Shown here: one piece after another, positions 45,899 to 57,160 of the stretch
Layout: each line of letters begins with the position of its first letter
Numbering within the stretch: the first letter of the stretch is position 1
Assembly: GCA_029891385.1 (NCBI GenBank)
Contig: CM057226.1
Coordinates: 89,598,977 to 89,662,976 of the forward strand
DNA length: 64,000 nucleotides
Reading direction: 5' to 3'
Origin: Erythroxylum novogranatense
Taxonomy: Eukaryota > Streptophyta > Magnoliopsida > Malpighiales > Erythroxylaceae
Translations under genes and position numbers: made by a program
The notes under the pieces: generated by a model
Told to the model about the DNA's origin: nothing
The model's input: the letters and a program-made list of their open reading frames with translations, nothing else
The model's database searches: none

Positions 45899-47442
45899 TA
45901 TGGGTGAGTCTATACAAAGATAAAGAAAGTCATTAGTAAGTGTGGGAGGAGGACCAGTGGGAGAAATTTCTAGAAGAGGAGTAGAATGAAGTGGGGGTGG
46001 TGGTAAATCTTGAACATAAGGAAAAGTAGATTCATGAAAATAACATCTCTGGAAACAAATGTTTTGTAGGTAGCAATATCATATAGTTTAAATGCCTTCT
46101 GAACAGTAACATAGCCAATAAAGACACACTTAAAGGCTGATCAAATTTATCCTTATGGGGTAAGGTATTGGTAGCATAACAAAGATAAACGAAAGTTTTA
46201 ATAGTTTCATAACTTGGTAGCTTATTGTAGAGCAACTCATAAGGAGTTTTCTAGGACAAAAGAGGTGTAGGATGTCTGTTGATTATATAGGTAGCCACTA
46301 AAATGGAATCTCCCTAAAACTTCTTTCGTAACTTACTTCGAAACATCAAAGATCGAGCAGTTTGCAAGAGATGTTTGCTCTTTCTTTCAAATATTCCATT
46401 CTGATGAGGATAATATGGACATGAACGTTGATGCAAAATTCCTTTAGTTTGAAACATACGAGAACAATATGAATTAACAAACCCACTACCATTATCACTT
46501 TTCACAACTTTAACAGTGGTTTGAAACTGATTTTCAATGCAAATGAGATAATTTGCATGGATTTTGGCTATTTGAGTCATGTGGTTAAGTAAAAAATGTC
46601 CAAGTAGCTCGACTGTAATCATCAACAACAATTAAGAAATAATGTGCTCCAGAAATAGATGGAGTTTTATAAGGTCCCCAAAGGTCCATATGTATAATAT
46701 CAAAAATATTGGATGAAGTAGTTTGTCATTGAAAAAAATGTAATTTGTTTTGTTTAGATAAAGGACAAATGTCACATTGATGTAAGGAGATTGAATCAAC
46801 AGAATGGATGGCATCAATATGTTTAATAACAGAGTAAGGTGCATTCCCTAATTTGTTATGTTAAAGCTGAAAATTAGTTTGTTTTCCCTTGTTTATACAT
46901 TTAGTAAAAGTACAAGTTACTTGCTATTGTGTATGCAAACTTTTCATCTTCTTATCTGGAATCATTGAATCAATTATGGCTTGTGAGAAACTGATTTTCT
47001 CTAGAATGTAAAGGCTTCGCATAACTCGTCCAACTGCTAAAATCCTCTCAGTCAGTAGGTCCTGAAATAAACAAAAAGAAGGGTAAAAAATCATTTTAAT
47101 TCCAGACATATTCACAAGCTTATGAACTGAAAGTAAATTGAACTTGAAACTAGGTATATAAAGAACTGAGGTGAGTTTAAGAGAAGAACTAATGGTTATA
47201 TCACTTACATAATGAACCAATTTAATTGATCCTTCTAGTAAAAACATTGATGTACATTCTTTTAGTATTTTTGGTTGAGCAAAGAGCTTAAGGTTTGATG
47301 CCAAATGGTTTGAGGCTCCTGTATCAATTATCCATGAACTTGGTTCTACAAAATCAAGTAAACTATTAAAAAAAACCATAGAACCTGTAAACACTATTAG
47401 ATGAGCAAAATTAACTTGATTACTATCTTCACCCATACTCAT
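45899..47442 (-). pseudogene. pol: copia-B protease and integrase, broken
   Basis: Reading leftward: protease with SWIIDTGASNHLA (D-T-G intact) in 47442-46924; a pre-integrase zinc region (HNKLGNAPYSVIKHID, CDICPLSKQNK, about 46860-46735); integrase with IHMDLWGPYKTPSISGAHYFLIVVDD in pieces (46700-46610), then VVKSDNGSGFVN and CPYYPHQNGIFERKSKHLLQT (46500-46320); the C-terminal FVYLCYATNTLPHKDKFDQ (46235-46032). Stops and one-base shifts throughout. It stops at the TTATA site of gypsy-2 and resumes at 33586. Confidence 0.82.
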
Positions 47443-48246
47443 TCATTCATATAATTCACAACTTCTTGTTGTATAACATTTTTAATTTCTGGAAACCATC
47501 CAGGTGATTTTTGAATAATCTTATATTTATCAGTTCCTTCAAATGGCGTGTCAACTAGGTTTGCCATCGCTCTTGATTATTTCTTTCCTTTTTTTTTTAA
47601 ATCCTTATTGCCTTTGAACCATTCTGGGTATCCATGTAACTTGAAGCAAGTTTCCTTCAAGTGACCTTTAGTTTTGTAGTAATCACAATACCTATCTTTC
47701 TTCACTTCTCTTCTCTTATCGTTCCACTGATTATGTTCTTCTCCTCCTTCCTTCTTAAAAACCAAGTTTTCTGGCCATCAACACATTATGTTCAGAAACA
47801 TCCTTAATGGCATACATTTCCCTTTGTTTTTAAATGTGTAGTATCATTGAATAAGCTTTATTCACACTAGGAATAGGGTCTATAGGAATAATATGATTTT
47901 TAATGTGATCAAATGAATCGTTTATACCTATCAAAAACTTGATTAATCTATTCACTTGATTTGAATCAGCTGTGATTTTTAATAAACCACATGTACATTT
48001 TGGCATTGGCAGTAGATAACTTAACTCATCCTATAGTTTCTTCAATCTGGTATAATATCTAGCAATATTCATATTGCCTTGAATATTCAAACTTATTTCT
48101 CCTTCAATCTGGTAGATCATAGGTCCATTACTTTCTCCAAATCTCTCCTAAAGTTCTTCCCACAATTTATTTTGCATTTTTTGTATAAATGAATGCGTCA
48201 ACTAACTCTTTGGAAATAGAGTTCAGAATCCATGATGTAACCACAT
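47443..48246 (-). pseudogene. gag: copia-B Gag fragment
   Basis: Minus-strand frames show WILNSISKEL (near 48215), LWEELWERFGESNGPMIYQIEGEIS (about 48165-48095) and YYTRLKKLYDELS, typical of copia Gag of the UBN2 type. Then comes a zinc knuckle (YCDYYKTKGHLKETCFKLHGYP, 47700-47630) with its second Cys changed to Tyr. The N-terminal part ends abruptly at 48246 where the SIRE-like LTR begins. Confidence 0.75.
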
Positions 48247-49542
48247 TGTAAAATTCGAAAGGATATAGTAGTTTCACAAAATCTATCACAATAAAAATAG
48301 AAAAAATACACATAAAATAACAAATCAACACACAAAATTTGTTAACATAGTTTGGTACATATTACCTAAGTCTGTGGGGCCCTTACCCAGTTAAATGTTT
48401 TCACTAATGAAAATAGTTTTATACAAGGCCTTACTAAGTTGACTCAGTCAATCTTTGACATTATCCCTCATACTCACAACCCATGAAAGTATTTCATACC
48501 CCATAACACGACTGACTTATGCTAACCTTAACAAAATATTTTCTTAACAATAATTTTTAACGATAAAGATTATGAACAAACAACTCAAGTGATTAAAACT
48601 ATTACGAACATAGACAAATACACTTGAGATAAAAAGAAACAACTTCCCAATGAATTTAACTCCTATAATGATAGATCGAAAAGTTGTTCATTAATAGTTT
48701 TATTGTATTTAGCTACTGGATTTCCCAAAAATCATTTCCACAATGGACAACCAAACAATCAACATCAATTCAGTTTACCAAAAACCACGTAATAGATGAG
48801 AAACAACAGCACAAAAGGAATACATAAATCAAACAATGAATCAGCTGCAAAACTCCCAAGGAACACCCTCAATTTATTATTGAATAATAGAAGAATATTC
48901 AACTACAGAAAGTCATAAATCACCCAACCAAAAACATGCAAAAGCCTAGAGAAAGAAAATCACAGCTGTTGTACAACCACCATTAATCACAACATCACTA
49001 AAGAAAAGTGCAACATAAAAAAAAGAAAAAGCAGCCTAGGGTGCGTAAAAATAAGATAGAATTTACCTACTGCAAGAACACCCAATTAATGACAACACAT
49101 AAAAAAAACTCACTCACGTACTTCAACCTTAGTTCATAATACACTAGAAATTACAGCACCAATGATACAGTTCTAGGTTACGTGATTCATAAGAAGGTTT
49201 ACAACAGATAGGTATTTATCTTCACATAATCAGCTCATAAAAATATATGAATATTTTCCTTAGAAATCCCAACTATAACGTCGTTAATAAATCCTTCCCA
49301 AAAATGACAACATTCGGTCAAGTACACATCAGGATCCTAGCCATATTACATCTACCATAATCAATACAAAATCTTTGGATAACGATTATCCCAAAAATAA
49401 TCAATTCAAAAAAAATCCTTAATTAGGATTTCAAGCCTTATCAACATTTGTCTTGAAAGAGTCCCATATACACACAACTAGATCTAATTATCAAATAATG
49501 TCCAAAATGAAATAATATGATATAATCACCTACATCTTAACA
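48247..49542 (-). repeat. SIRE-C 3' LTR (about 1296 bp)
   Basis: Plus-strand ends TGTAAAATTCG and ATCTTAACA. It carries GTTAACATAGTTTGGTACA...CCTAAGTCTGTGGGG near 48340, the counterpart of the GGTTCGGTGCTAAGACCTACGTCC block of the SIRE-2 LTR in the same orientation. The left boundary is inferred from where copia-B gag stops. Confidence 0.6.
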
Positions 49543-50895
49543 ATCTCCCTCTTTTGGGCATTATTTGTCACATATTTGAAACTCCCCTAAAGGAGATAAT
49601 TGGACATATAACATCGAATTCACAAACCACAAAAGAACTCCCCCTTAATCTATCAATAAGATACAAAGATACAAATATCCAAGTTTAGCAGAAGTCAAAC
49701 AAGTCAAAACGTGGAACATAATGTTTTCCTCGTTAGGACAAAAGATATCAAAAAGTAAGACTAATAGTCAAATCTCCCCCTGAATTGAACAGGCACCAAA
49801 AACAATCCTATATCTCCCCCTTGGAACAAAACAATTCCGAAACGAAGGGTGAATTCAATGTGATCAGTCTCAGCAAGTAAAGAGCTTAAAACTCCATAGT
49901 AGGTATAGCGAAATAATCATAAGGACATAGTATAGTAGCAGAAGGCCAAGATGATAATTTATTATCGATCAAAGCACTGGCGAACATATTATTACTTATA
50001 GCAAAGTCATCCATATACGACTGATTAAATTCAAAAACTCCAAAAATGCATTCACCAAATCATAATCAAACTTAATCAATCTCTTCCTCATATAAACAAT
50101 ATAAACAAAAATTACCCGAATTCATACAGCCCACGATGTAAAGAGAAACCAATATAAACTTAAGAAGCCCAAATCATAGAACACTTGAATCTTCCTACAG
50201 GTCTCCAACCAAGCATCAACATATTCTTGACATAACTCCATAAATCAAAGAACAAAAGTAGAATTCTTAAATTATCAAACAGAGCCTCATTTTTACATCA
50301 GATATACTACTTAACAAGGAAAGAAAAATCCAAACTCACCAATCAAATGAGTCTTAGAAAACCCATAAATAAAAAGTTAGAAAGCCTAGGCGATAACTCC
50401 TTCGCACCATTTTTTTTGTTTTAAAAAGTCAATATACTTAAAAAATGTAAAGAACACAACCCCTGTGCCCCTTGAAGAAATTCAAATATGTCCTTTTTCC
50501 TCGTCACATTAACTAAACTGGTTGATTCCTCCCTTAGAAGCCACCAATTGGTCTTCTATTTGAAAATTTTCTTTAACAACAACAACTAACTGTGAATTTG
50601 GACAATTTCTTGTTTTTCCTTCACTACATATTTATGCTTGTAAGTATGTTTTGGTAACATAGGTTGTTGGTGGAAATTAATGGAGAATGTCTAAATTTTT
50701 ATTTTTGAACTTGTTGAAATATCATTTGTCGCAGTTTGTAACGATCTAACCTTATATTCTTAGTTACCCCACAAAAGTGACCAGTAGGTATAAATTTCTG
50801 ATGCATCCTCGAAGTTTTTCCTTGGAAAGATTTGGTTGCACTATTTTTCTTATCATTTAACTTAGAACATTCATCTTTATAGCTAATGGCTTAAA
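49543..50895 (-). other. SIRE-C internal remnant, non-coding as read
   Basis: AT-rich with PPT-like CCCCCTT patches in the first 300 bp, then nothing recognisable. No AAGTCGACTT array is present, unlike SIRE-1 and SIRE-2. Confidence 0.5.
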
Positions 50896-51639
50896 TGTTG
50901 GATCCCGTTTCCGGAACCCAACTCTTACGAAAACCATCACAATTAACTTAAGCGTGCACATCATCTTGAAGGGTTATTGCATTAAACCCTAATAGCCATC
51001 AAATTTTTTCACCCATAATACACATTATTAATTCATCTTTATTCTCTTAACATTCCAAAAATTTACTTACAAATTGTTCCATGGTGTGCCACACAAAATA
51101 GTCACCATGCTTGAACTCAATTTTTACTGCTTGCGAACAGAAATTGGAAAACTTCAAATCAGAATTTCAAATTGACTTGTTCATATAAATCATAGATCTA
51201 TGTCTCTTGTTTATTTTGAAGCAAGAATCACCTCAATCGGAGTTCTACAAATCAAGATATCATCAAAATAACATAATGTGTTCATACCCTAAACAAGCCC
51301 TCCTAACCGACCTCTCACTTTTTCTAATTCAAACTCTCTCAAATCAACTCCAAATGATAAAAGGTTTTATGGAGGGATACATACATGTCTTACGAATCCA
51401 TTGCTTCAAGAATCACTTCAATTGGAGGTCGGATGAGGGAGTTATGATCAAAAGAATTCAACATGCTCAAACCCTAAATTGATTTGTAACCCTCTTGGCG
51501 CGATTGCCACAACTTTCACCAATATTATCAGATGGCTTTCGTTTTAAGACCATTACAAAGAAAACATCCGGACCTACAACTTTTATGAAGCCCAAAAAGT
51601 CTGATTCTGCCTCTAACATTGTACAAATTCACCATCTTT

Positions 51640-51765
51640 CCCGTGAATGTCCATTAAACGGACATCCATGTCTGTTTAAAGGACATGTATAGGGTAAGCT
51701 GCACCATTTCACCCGAGAAGGTCCGTTAAATGGACTCCCATGTCCGTTTAACAGACATGAGGCTT
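51640..51765. repeat. Palindrome-rich tandem pair in gypsy-3
   Basis: Two ~75-bp copies each contain GTCC-TTAAA-GGAC type inverted repeats: TGTCCATTAAACGGACAT with TGTCTGTTTAAAGGACATG (from 51648), and GGTCCGTTAAATGGACTC with TGTCCGTTTAACAGACATG (from 51720). Confidence 0.8.
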
Positions 51766-53783
51766 CCAAAACCCCTCCAAACCTTCCAATATGCTTCCTA
51801 CATCAAACCTAACATCATAAACACTTATAATCTTGCAAAATTTAACTCTCCTAATGCAAATTCAATTCATAACAACTCAAACATCAAACTCTCAATTCTT
51901 GATCCATTTGGTCCATCAAAATCACAAATCCTCATCAATTACCCTAGCTATCACATTCACACCATATACAGCACCCTAACTTGTCACAATCATATCTCTT
52001 GATTCCGATTTCCAAAAATTACAATCTTTTTAGCGTTGAAAAGATAAGAAGATCATCTACAACTTCAAAGAAGACAACTTTGGCAAACTGTAACTCAATT
52101 ATTCCAGAATTTCCCTGGAAGTCAGACACAAATCTTATCCTTGTGGAATCTTGAACTTGTCCCAAATTCACTTCTTTAACTAAAGTAACACATTCTTATC
52201 GATTCAATTACCAATTGGAATTCATCAACCCTCAACTTAAATTTATGCAAAAACATCTCATGATTATCATCATAACTTTCCTATCTTTCTTGTCCATATT
52301 GCCTCACTTATATATATATCGATTTATATGAAAAGTTCATCAACTCATATGGATTGCTTCTTCAATTATATCTAATTCCATCTGAACATCATTATACACT
52401 ATTTCACATTCCAATTTCCCAATCATCCATAATTCCTATGTTCCATTTTCCATAATAACTCACTGATGTGTACACATATATATACATATTCATCATCCAT
52501 TCATGCTCCACATTCATCATAGTCATCCATATACAAATTTACATTTCAAAACCATACACAATTCATATTTTCATAACATCATAAATAATAGCTTTACAAT
52601 CTTCATGGGCATCTCATGCCACAATACATCATTAAAATACCAAAATCCAATATACAAAGCGTGCAAAACCAAATGATCCTCATAATACAATGGAAGCCTT
52701 TTTTTACATCAATAATTCCTAAACATAACAAAACATGTAATTTTGGAGTTATGCTTTGATTCAGTTTCAGTTGATCTCTTGTTCAATACCTGGAAATGGG
52801 GAAAGAGAGGGGGGTGAACTCGAAAGCTCTGTGGGAAACATGCTTATAATAAAAAATACGCAAAACCATTCAAAAACATTCTTTATCATGGAAAATGCTT
52901 GTTGAGTCATAAAACACATAATTCTCAAAATTCTTGTTGAGTCGTAAAACCTATATTTCTCAAAATTCTTTTCAAATAACCAAACTCACAAAAAACACAA
53001 TTCATGCATTTTCAACTTATTCACAAATCATAAATATGTAAGCACATCATAATGGTTTAGGTAAGCCCATAAACATGACGAACTACACAATTCCATATAA
53101 TGGCCTTGTGTAGTCATAAACTTGAGGGAGCTCCGTGCCACTAGCGGGCAGGCGGGAGAAGCCTATTCTTGGGTCAACGTACACGTGACAATTTCTTGGA
53201 TGGGCTATACCAAAACCCACATAACATGTATTTCAAAACTTGTTGCCCTAAATAGCACTTTTCGAAAACTTGATTTTTTCTTGACATTTTGCCATAAAGG
53301 CATATTTCAAAAACACAAATTATTCATGAACATGAAATATCTCATATTGCATCAACCAAAATTCACATAGCAATTTCTCAAACATTCAAAAGCAATGAAT
53401 GCACAATTGTAGCAATTTCTAACATTAATCGCAAACAATAAAGGCAACATTTGTGAAGCTATTGACAATATTTTGTTTTCTTGATTTTGAAAACACATTA
53501 AAGGCTCATTACTTAAATTATAAACATGAAAACCCACCTGAAATTGCTTGCATAATACTTGTTCAAATGCATCCCCTCTTGCTCCTTTTACTCCACTTCC
53601 TTTCTTTGATTTCCTTCATCAACATTCACAAAATCCCCAAATCAAATTACTTTTCAATTGAGAAACCCATAAAACACAATCACCAAATTGACTTTAAAAT
53701 CTCTAAACCCATCCATTTCCTAAGCTCTTTGAATCAAAATACTCCAAAAATCTAAAACATTAAAATATCACTTACCTTGAATC

Positions 53784-54873
53784 TGTAAGTGATCTAGAAG
53801 GGGGGTTGAATAGATCCTTAAGCTTTTGTAATTTTCTACAACAAAATCAAAAGTTAATTCACACAAAAACAATTTAAACAAATTTAAATAAAAAGAGTAG
53901 GGAAGAAGATCAAACACTGTTTTTATAGAGGTTCGGTGCTAAGACCTACGTCCTCTACCTAAGCTCCCACTTAAGATTTTGCCAATCACTTTATTGCACA
54001 CTTTGTAGTTGAGTGTGAACTTTTTACAACGCCACTTGATTTCCATCTCAAGCTACCTTTACAATCGATTTGTCTTCCTGCACAAATCCTACCTCACACG
54101 TGACCTTTCACTAGTCACTCAAATTGTAAGAAAAATATGATAAAGATTGAAGAACAAGTGCTCAATACAATTATATAACAAAGTAAAAACAATAATGAAC
54201 AATTTTGGAACAATAGAAGAGTATTTTGGCTTGTAGAACTTGTGTTAACTCTTCATCAATCATCCACTCTTTATACTAGAAGAAAAATAGCTATTGGAGC
54301 TCATTCTAGCCGTTGCATGATTGTTATAGCCGTTCCTTAATAATCTCCTTTCCATTTGTGGCTAATTGGACCGTTGGAATTGATTTGCTGTATCCATAAG
54401 TTGACTTGTCGAATGTATAAGTCGACTTGTGACAACATTTTACGTAAAAATTGTATCTCCGCTCTTCTATAAGTCGACTTGTGTTGTGTAAGTCGACTTG
54501 TGGTCCACGATAAGTCGACTTGTATGCTGTTAGTCGACTTGTGTTGACATATCTTCATAAGTTAGTCGACTTATGCTGTTCTAGTCGACTTATGTATAAG
54601 TCGACTTATGCTTGTGTAAGTCGACTTGCGGTCCTCCAACGGTAACATCCAACCAAATCCTCTATAATTCTCATTATTTAAGCCTCTTTCACTTATAAGG
54701 AAACTTCCATCTTGATTCTTCAATGATTTGTCACTTGCCCATCTTGATTTGCACAATTCTTTCATTGAATAATACTCCCAAAATTCCTGAAATAATTTCT
54801 TAACTTATTCTAGATATTTTATTATTATCAAAACATAAAGGGATTTAATTTGTCAACCACCATTGGTCTAACA
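53784..54873 (-). repeat. SIRE-2 3' LTR (1090 bp)
   Basis: Minus strand starts TGTTAGACCAATGG and ends TAGATCACTTACA. It is almost identical to the 5' LTR. A 17-bp stretch present in the 5' LTR array (near 62755) is absent here, between ATG repeats. The palindrome array lies at 54398-54627. Confidence 0.95.
54398..54627. repeat. AAGTCGACTT array in SIRE-2 3' LTR
   Basis: About ten units: perfect AAGTCGACTT at 54419, 54471, 54490, 54512, 54598 and 54618; TAGTCGACTT at 54531, 54563 and 54582; AAGTTGACTT at 54398. Typical spacing 19-22 bp. Confidence 0.92.
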
Positions 54874-55270
54874 ATCTCTCCCTTTTTGATAATGACAAAA
54901 TATTTAGAAATTGAAAAGAAATTTGAAAAACATGAAACTTTATCAAGGTTTTTAATCCCTTGTCTTGATGGTTAGTTTGTCTCCCCCTCAATTCATAAGC
55001 TAAGGAATTTTAATCTCAAATCAAACACACATATTCATACTCATACTCCCCCTTAATCAAACATCAATTTTTAATATTACTCCCCCTTTTTGTCATAATA
55101 AAAAATCACTAGGGAAAATAGTCTCAAATGAAGTTTATAACCAAACATAGCATCAAACACAAGTAATAGCAATAGTCATTACAAAATATGTCAATCCAAC
55201 ACAACAAGCACAATAAACACTAAAAGAGAACATAAGAGCAAGTGTTGGTTGAGGCGAAGAGCAATACACA
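54874..55270 (-). other. SIRE-2 3' UTR and polypurine tract
   Basis: The PPT reads TCAAAAAGGGAGAGAT on the minus strand (54889-54874). Further purine-rich blocks (complement of CTCCCCCTCAATT, CTCCCCCTTAATC and CTCCCCCTTTTTG) lie near 54980, 55046 and 55082. No ORF. Confidence 0.75.
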
Positions 55271-56564
55271 TCATGATGAAGATTCATCATGCCTACATCC
55301 TAACTTTTTGAAGATCTTCTTGATCATTTTGTGTTGTGCATCCATTTTCTTTGCAAATCCATGAAGTACAGACTGGATACCATCGATGCGATCATGTAAA
55401 TCATCCAATTGTTCATTAATTTTAGCAATCTCATCTTGTGATACCTCACTTCTTCTCATTACTGGGCCGTGAACTACTAGGACGATCTGCTTTCCTCTTA
55501 AATCATTTCCTCGAAGTTGCCTGCTCACTTTCTAAAGTCAAACCAAGCTTCTCAACATGATAAGAGTAGACCCAGCCTTTTTCAACTGTTCGTACCAGCT
55601 TCATACTTCTCAAATTATAAGGCGTGAATCTCCAACTCTGAGGATAAGGAAGATAAGCATAAGAAGCCAGATCACACCTTTGGAACTGAGAGAGATGGGT
55701 TATCAAAGCAGCATAAGGCATTCCTTTATGTCGAACAGGTTTCCCTTTCAGTTGTCCCCGTAATAAACTAGCCTTCTTCCTCATCATTTGAATAATTAGG
55801 CTCGCATAATTGATTTTCCGTCCTTCTTCTATATGCCACAGAATCTCCTTATCCAATGAAGTGATCTGATTATTACTAGCCTTCTTTGGGTAAATGACCC
55901 TATTGATTGCATAATGTAATAACCTATAATTTAAAGGCAGATCCATAGCCTCAAAGGGAGGGGATTGATCTGAACATAACCTACTCAATAGATCAGCTCC
56001 TTTTTCTTTGGTATAGCCGAAATTCTCTTCGGCTTCCTCATCAGTATCACCTTCAGCATTCCTCAAAATTTCAAAGTCAGTAAAAGATGCTCTAGGCCTT
56101 ACTCCATCTCTAGGCAAATGAAACATAGAACACAAATTTGATTCACACAGAGTAATATCCTTCCCGTTAATTTTGGATTTCATAATAACTCCATCCTCAA
56201 CATTACTACCGGTCACAAATAGATTCGCATAGAACTCTCTTACTACATCTTCATAAATATCATCCTGAAATCCTAAGAAATCTCGCAATCCCAGATTCGT
56301 AATTTCAGTAAACACATCAGTGAACTCACTATGGTCTAGTTCACCCCAGTCAAATCTCATAGAAGGAATCAATACCTCATTTTGTAGCACCTTGTAGTAG
56401 AGAGTTTGTGCGTCCTTTGACACAAACCTAGGTTCAACCACATCTTCTTCTCTTGAAGCATCTCCTCTAGAGGAAGACCCATGAACACGTGGTCCATAAT
56501 GAATATGAGGAGCTGGTGGAGGAGCGGTTTCTTTCCCTTTCCCTGAAGACTTTCGAGGAGCTAT
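55271..56564 (-). pseudogene. SIRE-2 env-like / putative plant transposon protein ORF, damaged
   Basis: Homologue of 2967-4279. The frame is open from about 56564, but the expected start codon is ATA (56564-56562). The globular part 56441-55503 is intact (QTLYYKVLQNEVLIPSMRFDW, INGKDITLCESNLCSMFHLP, LPLNYRLLHYAINRVIYPKK). A TGA after QATSRK, and a shift, lead to the C-terminal frame 55528-55271. That frame has a coiled coil (KINEQLDDLHDRIDGI, FAKKMDAQHKMIKKI) and the conserved end KKLGCRHDESSS. No transmembrane segment seen. The role in the element's life cycle is unknown. Confidence 0.75.
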
Positions 56565-56821
56565 TGATTCGTAGAGAGAGAAACAATTTCACAGGTTAGG
56601 GTTTGAGAGATAAAAGAGAGGGGTTTTTGTAAAAGAAGGTTGATTTGAAGGTAAAAAGAAGGGGTTTTGTGTTAATGGAGGTCAAAAATTGATGGGTAAG
56701 GAAGATTTGAAGAGATTGAAGAAATAAGTCGAGTTGTATGAGAGGATTTTCAGAGATTTAGAGAGAAGAGGTCTGCGAAGAAGAAAGGGAAGAAAAGGTT
56801 TTAAAGCTTCCGTATAAACAT

Positions 56822-57011
56822 AAGTCGACTTGTCTCCCTCATAAGTCGACTGATCGACCTTAAGAAGTCGACTTGTTACCTTCATAAGTCGACTTATCGA
56901 CCTTTATAAATCGACTTGTCGATCTATATAAGTCGACTTATCCTCCAATTTCTGCATTCCCCAAACGCTGTGAAAAATCATAAGTTGACTGATTCTCAGA
57001 TAAGTCGACTT
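56822..57011. repeat. AAGTCGACTT array between RNase H and env-like ORF (SIRE-2)
   Basis: Perfect copies at 56822, 56865, 56886, 56930 and 57002; variants at 56843 (AAGTCGACTG), 56908 (AAATCGACTT) and about 56981 (AAGTTGACTG). It lies about 260-450 bp upstream of the env-like ORF, as in SIRE-1. Confidence 0.9.
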
Positions 57012-57160
57012 GTTAATGGCCAAGTCATAAAATGTGTCCAAACTCCAAATAAGTCATTTTTCAGCCCAAGTATGCAACACGATGAATGTATCTTCAGATG
57101 TGATTGCACGTTTGCCTCATAATTTGACCATTTAATATATGAATGTAGCCAAAAATAAAT

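Larger units (their letters stand above)
48247..50895 (-). mobile_element. SIRE-C: third SIRE-like copia fragment (3' LTR plus 3' internal region)
   Basis: A minus-strand LTR (49542-48247) is preceded by purine-rich CCAAAAGAGGGAGAT, and further right by CCCCCTT-rich patches (49640, 49780, 49815) like the 3' UTR of SIRE-2 at 54874-55110. No readable coding sequence remains. The right side is cut at 50896 by gypsy-3. It sits in copia-B gag. Confidence 0.6.

Noticed and set aside
51207..52002. Three plus-strand ORFs of 65-91 codons
   Set aside because: AT-rich LTR sequence on the antisense strand of gypsy-3, no similarity to a known domain.
54398..54627. CRISPR-like look of regularly spaced repeats
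   Set aside because: Repeats are only 10 bp, palindromic and degenerate, spacers are ~10 bp, and the context is plant retrotransposon LTRs. Not a CRISPR array.
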